This document shows positions 60,175 to 64,000 of a DNA stretch of 64,000 bases, in pieces (positions within the stretch are counted from its first letter, which is position 1; each line of letters opens with the position of its first letter). Below the pieces are notes generated by a model. The model was not told where the DNA came from. It saw only the letters and a list, made by a program, of their open reading frames with translations, and searched no databases. Source of the DNA: Bin87 sp965115825 (GTDB lineage: Bacteria; Chloroflexota; Dehalococcoidia; Lucifugimonadales; UBA3495); assembly GCA_965115825.1 (NCBI GenBank), contig OZ220464.1, positions 1 through 64,000 of the forward strand, given 5' to 3'. The translations under genes and the position numbers were made by a program.

Positions 60175-62790
60175 TCAGCCACGACCGGCGGCTTCCCGGT
60201 GGAGCTCGGCGCTTTCGGACTCCAGCCGGGCGGCCAGGCGTTCCCGTTCGTCGGCGTCCTGTATTGTGTTGGCGAGGGCGAGTCCGCTCATTGCATCGGG
60301 GGAGTAGGCTACCATGCCGTCGTACTCGGGGGCAATGCGGAGGAGGGTGAAGCGGTTAGAGAGGGCGGCGCCGCCCACCAGGACGGGAACCCGTATGCCG
60401 GCGGCGCGGAAGTCCTGGACGGTTTCCACCATCATCTGCGCCGATTTCACCAGCAGGCCAGACAGCCCGATGATGTCGGGCTTATGCTCACGGTAGCCGG
60501 CGATTAGTTCCTGGGCTGCGACCTTGATGCCCAGGTTGACGACTCGGTAGCCGTTGTTGGAGAGTATGATTTCGACCAGGTTTTTGCCGATGTCGTGCAC
60601 GTCGCCTTTTACGGTGGCGAGGAGGACGCAGCCGCGCGCGGCGGCATCGCTCCGTTCCATATAAGGCTCCAGATGGGCGACGGCCGCTTTCATGGCTTCT
60701 GCGCTTTGGAGGACTTCGGCCACAATCAGCTGATTGGCGTTGAATTGCCGGCCCACCTCGTCCATGCCGGCCATGAGGGGGCCGTTGATGATTGCGAGGG
60801 GTTCGCGTTCCCGTAACGCCAGGTCGAGGTCGTCGGTCAAACCTTCTTTGCTGCCCTCAATGATGCATTGGGCGAGGCGTTGGTCCAAGGGGAGGGCGAG
60901 GCGTTCTTCGGCGGTTGCGCGCGGGGGACGATTCCGGAAGTGAGCGGCAAAGGCGGCCACGGGGTCGTCTCCCCGGTTCCAAATTAGATCTTCGGACAGT
61001 TGTCGTTCTTTTTCCGGTATGGTTGAGTAACGCTGCATCATTTCCGAGTTGACGATGGCCATGTCCAAGCCGGCGAGGGTGCAGTGGTACAGGAAAACGG
61101 AGTTGAACACTTCCCGTCCGGCGGCTGGGAGCCCGAAAGATACGTTGGAGATGCCCAGCACGGTTTTGGCGTTGGGCAGAGCCGCTTTAATCAGCCTTAC
61201 TCCCTCGATGGTTTCGGCTGCGGAACCGACGTAGTTTTCATCTCCGGTGCCGGCTGGGAACACCAGGGGGTCGAAGATGATGTCGTGTTCCGGGACTCCG
61301 TACTTTTGGGTGAGCAGCCGGTGGGAGCGCTGGGCGATTTCCAGTTTGCGCTGGCGGGTGATGGCCTGGGCCTGGTTGGGGTCGTCGTCGATGCAGCCGA
61401 CAACCAGCGCGGCGCCGTAACGCCGGGCCAGGGGGACCACTTTCTGGAATCGTTCCTCGCCGTCTTCCAAGTTGATGGAGTTGATGACTGACTTCCCCTG
61501 CAGCCGTTTCAGCGATTCTTCAATGACAGCAGCGTCGGTGGAGTCAATCATGATGGGGGCTTTGACGCGGCGGTTGATCTGGTCGAGGAATTTGATGACG
61601 TCGGTGGTTTCATCGCGGTCAGGGTCTTGGAGGCAAACGTCCAGCACGTGGGCGCCGTTGCGGACTTGGCGGCGGCCGATTTCGGCGGCTTCTTCAAAGC
61701 GTTCGGCGGCGATGAGGCGTTTGAATCGGCGGCTGCCGAGGACGTTGGTGCGCTCGCCGACTACGGTGGGGCGGGTGTCATCGTTGACCACTACGGTCTC
61801 AATGCCGGAGATGCGGGTTTCCGGCGGCGGCACGGCAAGGCGGGGGGGGTTGCCGGCCATGGCTTGGCTAATCCGGCGGATGTGTTCGGGGCCGGTGCCG
61901 CAGCATCCGCCGGCCACGTTCAGCCAGCCGCTTTCGGCAAAGCGGGCGAGAGTACCGGCCAGCATCTCCGGCGTTTCGTTGTAGTTTCCGTCCTCGTCGG
62001 GCAACCCGGCGTTGGGGATGCAGGCGATGCTAAAGCGCGAGAGGCTTTGCAGCGTCCGCAAGTGGTCGGTCATAAACTCGGGTCCGGTGGCGCAGTTGAA
62101 GCCCATCCACAGGAGGTCGCGATGGGCGAGAGAGGTGTACAGGGCCTCGGCGTCCTGCCCGGCCAGCAGGGATCCCATGGGTTCAACGGTGCCTTGCACG
62201 GCAACGGGGACATGGGAGGAGAGCTCGGCCTGGGCGCGGTCGATGCCTTCCAGGCCGGCCTTGATGTTGATGGTGTCCTGGCCGGTTTCCAGGAGCAGGA
62301 CGTCTGCGCCGCCTTCAATCAAGCCGGCGGCCTGCTGATGGTAGTCGGCGGCCAGTTGGTCGAAGGTGGCGCCGCCGGTAACGGAGATGGCGCGGGTGGT
62401 GGGGCCCATGGAGCCGGCTACGAAACGCGGTTTGAGGGGGACGGCGGCGGTGGTGTCGTCGGCAGCTCGGCGGGCGATGGCGGCGGCTTCGCGGTTGATG
62501 CGCCGCGCGTGTTGAGCCAGGTCGTACTCACCCAGTACCAGGGCAGTGGCGCCGAAGGTGTTGGTTTCGATGATGTCCGCGCCGGCTGCCAAGTATTCCC
62601 GGTGGATGTCGGCGATGACATCGGGGCGAGTGATGTTGAGGTATTCGTTGCAGCCCTCGTACTCGGCGCCGCCGAAGTCAGCCGGGGCCAAGCCGCGCGC
62701 CTGGATCCGGGTGCCCATTGCGCCATCGGTAACAAGTATGCGCTTTTGGAGGGATGATTTCAGTTCAGAGATGCGTTGAGAGGAGTCCAT
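60175..62790 (-). CDS. metH: Cobalamin-dependent methionine synthase lacking the activation domain
   Basis: The 871-residue protein transfers a methyl group from methyltetrahydrofolate via cobalamin to homocysteine. The homocysteine domain (about 10-310) has zinc ligands Cys233 (WMGFNCATGP) and Cys296-Cys297 (VAGGCCGTG). The pterin domain (about 345-605) and the B12 cap and binding domains (about 635-860) follow, with DVHDIGKN at 730-737 holding the cobalt-ligand His732. The polypeptide ends where the activation domain would begin; that domain is the next gene. The Met at 62790 is chosen because MDSSQRISELKSSLQKRI matches the family start. No cobalamin or SAM riboswitch is recognised upstream. 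Confidence 0.93.
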   Translation of the reverse strand: MDSSQRISELKSSLQKRILVTDGAMGTRIQARGLAPADFGGAEYEGCNEYLNITRPDVIADIHREYLAAGADIIETNTFGATALVLGEYDLAQHARRINREAAAIARRAADDTTAAVPLKPRFVAGSMGPTTRAISVTGGATFDQLAADYHQQAAGLIEGGADVLLLETGQDTINIKAGLEGIDRAQAELSSHVPVAVQGTVEPMGSLLAGQDAEALYTSLAHRDLLWMGFNCATGPEFMTDHLRTLQSLSRFSIACIPNAGLPDEDGNYNETPEMLAGTLARFAESGWLNVAGGCCGTGPEHIRRISQAMAGNPPRLAVPPPETRISGIETVVVNDDTRPTVVGERTNVLGSRRFKRLIAAERFEEAAEIGRRQVRNGAHVLDVCLQDPDRDETTDVIKFLDQINRRVKAPIMIDSTDAAVIEESLKRLQGKSVINSINLEDGEERFQKVVPLARRYGAALVVGCIDDDPNQAQAITRQRKLEIAQRSHRLLTQKYGVPEHDIIFDPLVFPAGTGDENYVGSAAETIEGVRLIKAALPNAKTVLGISNVSFGLPAAGREVFNSVFLYHCTLAGLDMAIVNSEMMQRYSTIPEKERQLSEDLIWNRGDDPVAAFAAHFRNRPPRATAEERLALPLDQRLAQCIIEGSKEGLTDDLDLALREREPLAIINGPLMAGMDEVGRQFNANQLIVAEVLQSAEAMKAAVAHLEPYMERSDAAARGCVLLATVKGDVHDIGKNLVEIILSNNGYRVVNLGIKVAAQELIAGYREHKPDIIGLSGLLVKSAQMMVETVQDFRAAGIRVPVLVGGAALSNRFTLLRIAPEYDGMVAYSPDAMSGLALANTIQDADERERLAARLESESAELHREAAGRG

Positions 62791-63029
62791 AATGCCATAC
62801 CAATGCGTGCGATTTTCACATTCAAGGCTACCCGTGGTGAGCAGTGATGTCAAATGCGGCACGCAAAGGTTACCGCCCGAGCGGCGCAATCCCTAACCCG
62901 GCGACAACCACCAAGTCGCAGGGTTGGGACGGCGCTGCTCTGTTACGGAGGCAGCCGTATGGCAAGGCTAGCTGCCACTTATGGCGGCTGACACCGCGCG
63001 CGGCGAGGCGGGGGCGCGCGGGTTTTGGG
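62791..63029. other. Leader region upstream of metH
   Basis: This 239-nt gap separates metH from the dispersed element. A minus-strand TTGACA lies near 62845 but has no well-placed -10 box. GC-rich hairpins are possible; no riboswitch consensus was recognised. Confidence 0.4.
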
Positions 63030-63480
63030 GTTGGCGTTTTTCATTGTGGTTGTTTGCCTCCTTTTGGTCGGTCGGTGGATTTTTGGGTGGAGTTCGTGGG
63101 GGTTCAGGATGTCGGCGCTACGGCCCGAGAGCGTGGCTTGCTATTTACGTCCTAGTCTTGCGCGTGCTAACGGCTGCTTGCGCAGTGCCCGTCCTCGCGC
63201 AGCGGTGGTGACGCCCGCCGTGCTGGGTGCGCCAGCCGGGTAATGTGACCGACCTCCGGCGCACCTACAGTGGTGCAATGGATCCGACATGCCGCAAAGT
63301 ACTGGTTGCGGCGGATTAGACCGTGATGTCCTGAACCCCGTGAGACTCCTATTCAGTTGTGGTGTCGGGCGGTTGTCCTGGCCGGTGCACCAGCTGGGAC
63401 GGGTATCCGACGGTTCGCGCGGGGCCGTTGGATGAGCCTGACGGGGATATTGTAGCACGGTGGTACGGTTTTGCAAATGG
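63030..63480. repeat. Dispersed ~450-bp element, copy B
   Basis: This is the near-identical partner of 24985-25437. The inverted arms GGGGTTCAGGA (63099-63109) and TCCTGAACCCC (63329-63339) enclose 219 nt. The inner stem GCCGCA (63291-63296)/TGCGGC (63307-63312) is kept while the loop changes from 9 to 10 nt with a different sequence. Copy B has an 11-nt insertion (GGTGCACCAGC) near 63385 relative to copy A. As in copy A, core repeats follow directly. Confidence 0.65.
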
Positions 63481-63487
63481 GGATTTT

Positions 63488-63738
63488 GTCAGAATCAGGA
63501 TTTACGGGATTTTGGGATTTTCAGGATTGGGGGTTGCGGAGGTGGTTGTGACGTAGGGGCGGAGGATGGTGGTGGAGTTGTCGGTGGGGGATTGTCAGAA
63601 TCTGGATTTACAGGATTTGGGGATTTTCAGGATTGAGGTTGTGGAGGTGGTTGTGACGTGGAGGCGGAGGATGGTGGTGGAGTTGGCGGTGGGGGATTGT
63701 CAGAATCAGGATTTACCGGATTTTAGGATTTTCAGGAT
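63488..63738. repeat. Three-copy ~105-bp core-repeat array
   Basis: Core starts are at 63488, 63594 and 63699, a period of 105-106 bp, with spacers of GGAGGTGGTTGTGACGT and GGAGGATGGTGGTGGAGTTG type. It is the third array built from the same core. Confidence 0.85.
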
Positions 63739-64000
63739 TGGGGATTGGGGTGTGGGTGTAGGGGGGCGTGTGGTCCAGCTGGACGGCAAGTCCATGCTGG
63801 CAAGTTGGAGTGTGGGTGTGGGGGGCGTGGGTTGCGGCTTTTGCCGGGACTGCGGTGAGGACGGGAATGTCGGTGAGGGTAAGGAGGTGGAATAAATTGC
63901 GGAGGCGCCGGGGCGTGAGTTGGCGGCGATTTCGCTACATTTCGCTACTCGGATTGCAGCGGGCATTCAGCGGGAAAAGACTGTTTCGGTGACGGATCGC
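63739..64000. other. Window end, no supported gene
   Basis: This is G-rich sequence with one dispersed-repeat phrase (GGTTGCGGCTTTTGCCGGGA near 63831). Short frames are open to the edge but none has a ribosome site or similarity. Confidence 0.5.

Noticed and set aside
62791..63029. Cobalamin or SAM riboswitch upstream of metH
   Set aside because: I looked for the conserved boxes on the minus strand and found no convincing match.
62981..63243. Small frames with a shared WIFGW phrase in both dispersed-element copies
   Set aside because: Frames diverge with indels between copies and have no ribosome site; the similarity is at the DNA level.

Overview
The window is a GC-rich bacterial chromosome segment carrying about 50 protein-coding genes and several long repeat-dominated intergenic regions. 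The gene mix points to a member of the Chloroflexota, perhaps a Dehalococcoidia/SAR202-like lineage. It includes a Vms1-like (VLRF1) release factor, bacterial NurA, PAC2, SelB, stand-alone formate-tetrahydrofolate ligase, a two-piece MetH, acyl-CoA dehydrogenase pairs and FN3/IPT secreted proteins. That placement is inference: there is no rRNA here, and I found no tRNA.

Layout. 0-5.5 kb: VLRF1-type peptidyl-tRNA hydrolase, a DinB/tetrapyrrole-methylase fusion, a D-2-hydroxyacid dehydrogenase, an MFS transporter with a small membrane partner. 5.5-9.6 kb: a repeat and poly-C leader, then a 1127-residue secreted FN3/IPT protein. 9.9-16.6 kb: a membrane zinc peptidase, then a minus-strand block of selB, a PaREP1-like gene, nurA and a CinA-like gene. 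16.9-20.7 kb: moeA with a His-rich N-terminus, then infC-rpmI-rplT behind a good promoter, infC apparently starting on AUA. 20.9-24.9 kb: minus-strand peptidase, PAC2, amidohydrolase and a small gene. 24.9-26.5 kb: a dispersed ~450-bp element, a 95-bp tandem repeat and a small composite CRISPR array. 26.6-28.6 kb: a membrane-anchored Pro/Thr-stalk LRR protein. 28.8-41.6 kb: housekeeping genes (ybeY, pgpA, nfo, an alcohol dehydrogenase, secDF, a CCA-transferase-like gene, def, fhs, priA).

41.9-45.6 kb is a defence/stress island: a truncated RelE/ParE-like toxin next to rplS, two tandem Panacea-antitoxin/small-protein modules, and an NHL-repeat gene whose last 61 bp are duplicated on the other side of the second module. 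45.7-46.6 kb is a seven-copy 129-bp tandem repeat. 46.9-50.4 kb is a second copy of the secreted FN3/IPT protein with a 1-nt frameshift near its C-terminus. 51-55.8 kb holds a D-aminoacylase-like hydrolase, a DUF433/DUF5615 toxin-antitoxin pair and two adjacent acyl-CoA dehydrogenases. 55.8-62.8 kb is minus strand: two dTMP-kinase-like proteins (one with an altered Walker A), a Ppx/GppA phosphatase, and MetH split into a catalytic protein and a separate activation-domain protein. The window closes with a second copy of the ~450-bp dispersed element and more core repeats.

One-carbon metabolism recurs (fhs, metH plus its reactivation partner, def), as do DNA maintenance (nurA, priA, nfo, tmk-like genes) and mobile or stress modules placed beside repeats. 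The best candidates for something undescribed are the composite CRISPR array, the two-copy structured element, and the paired Panacea modules with their shared small putative toxin family.
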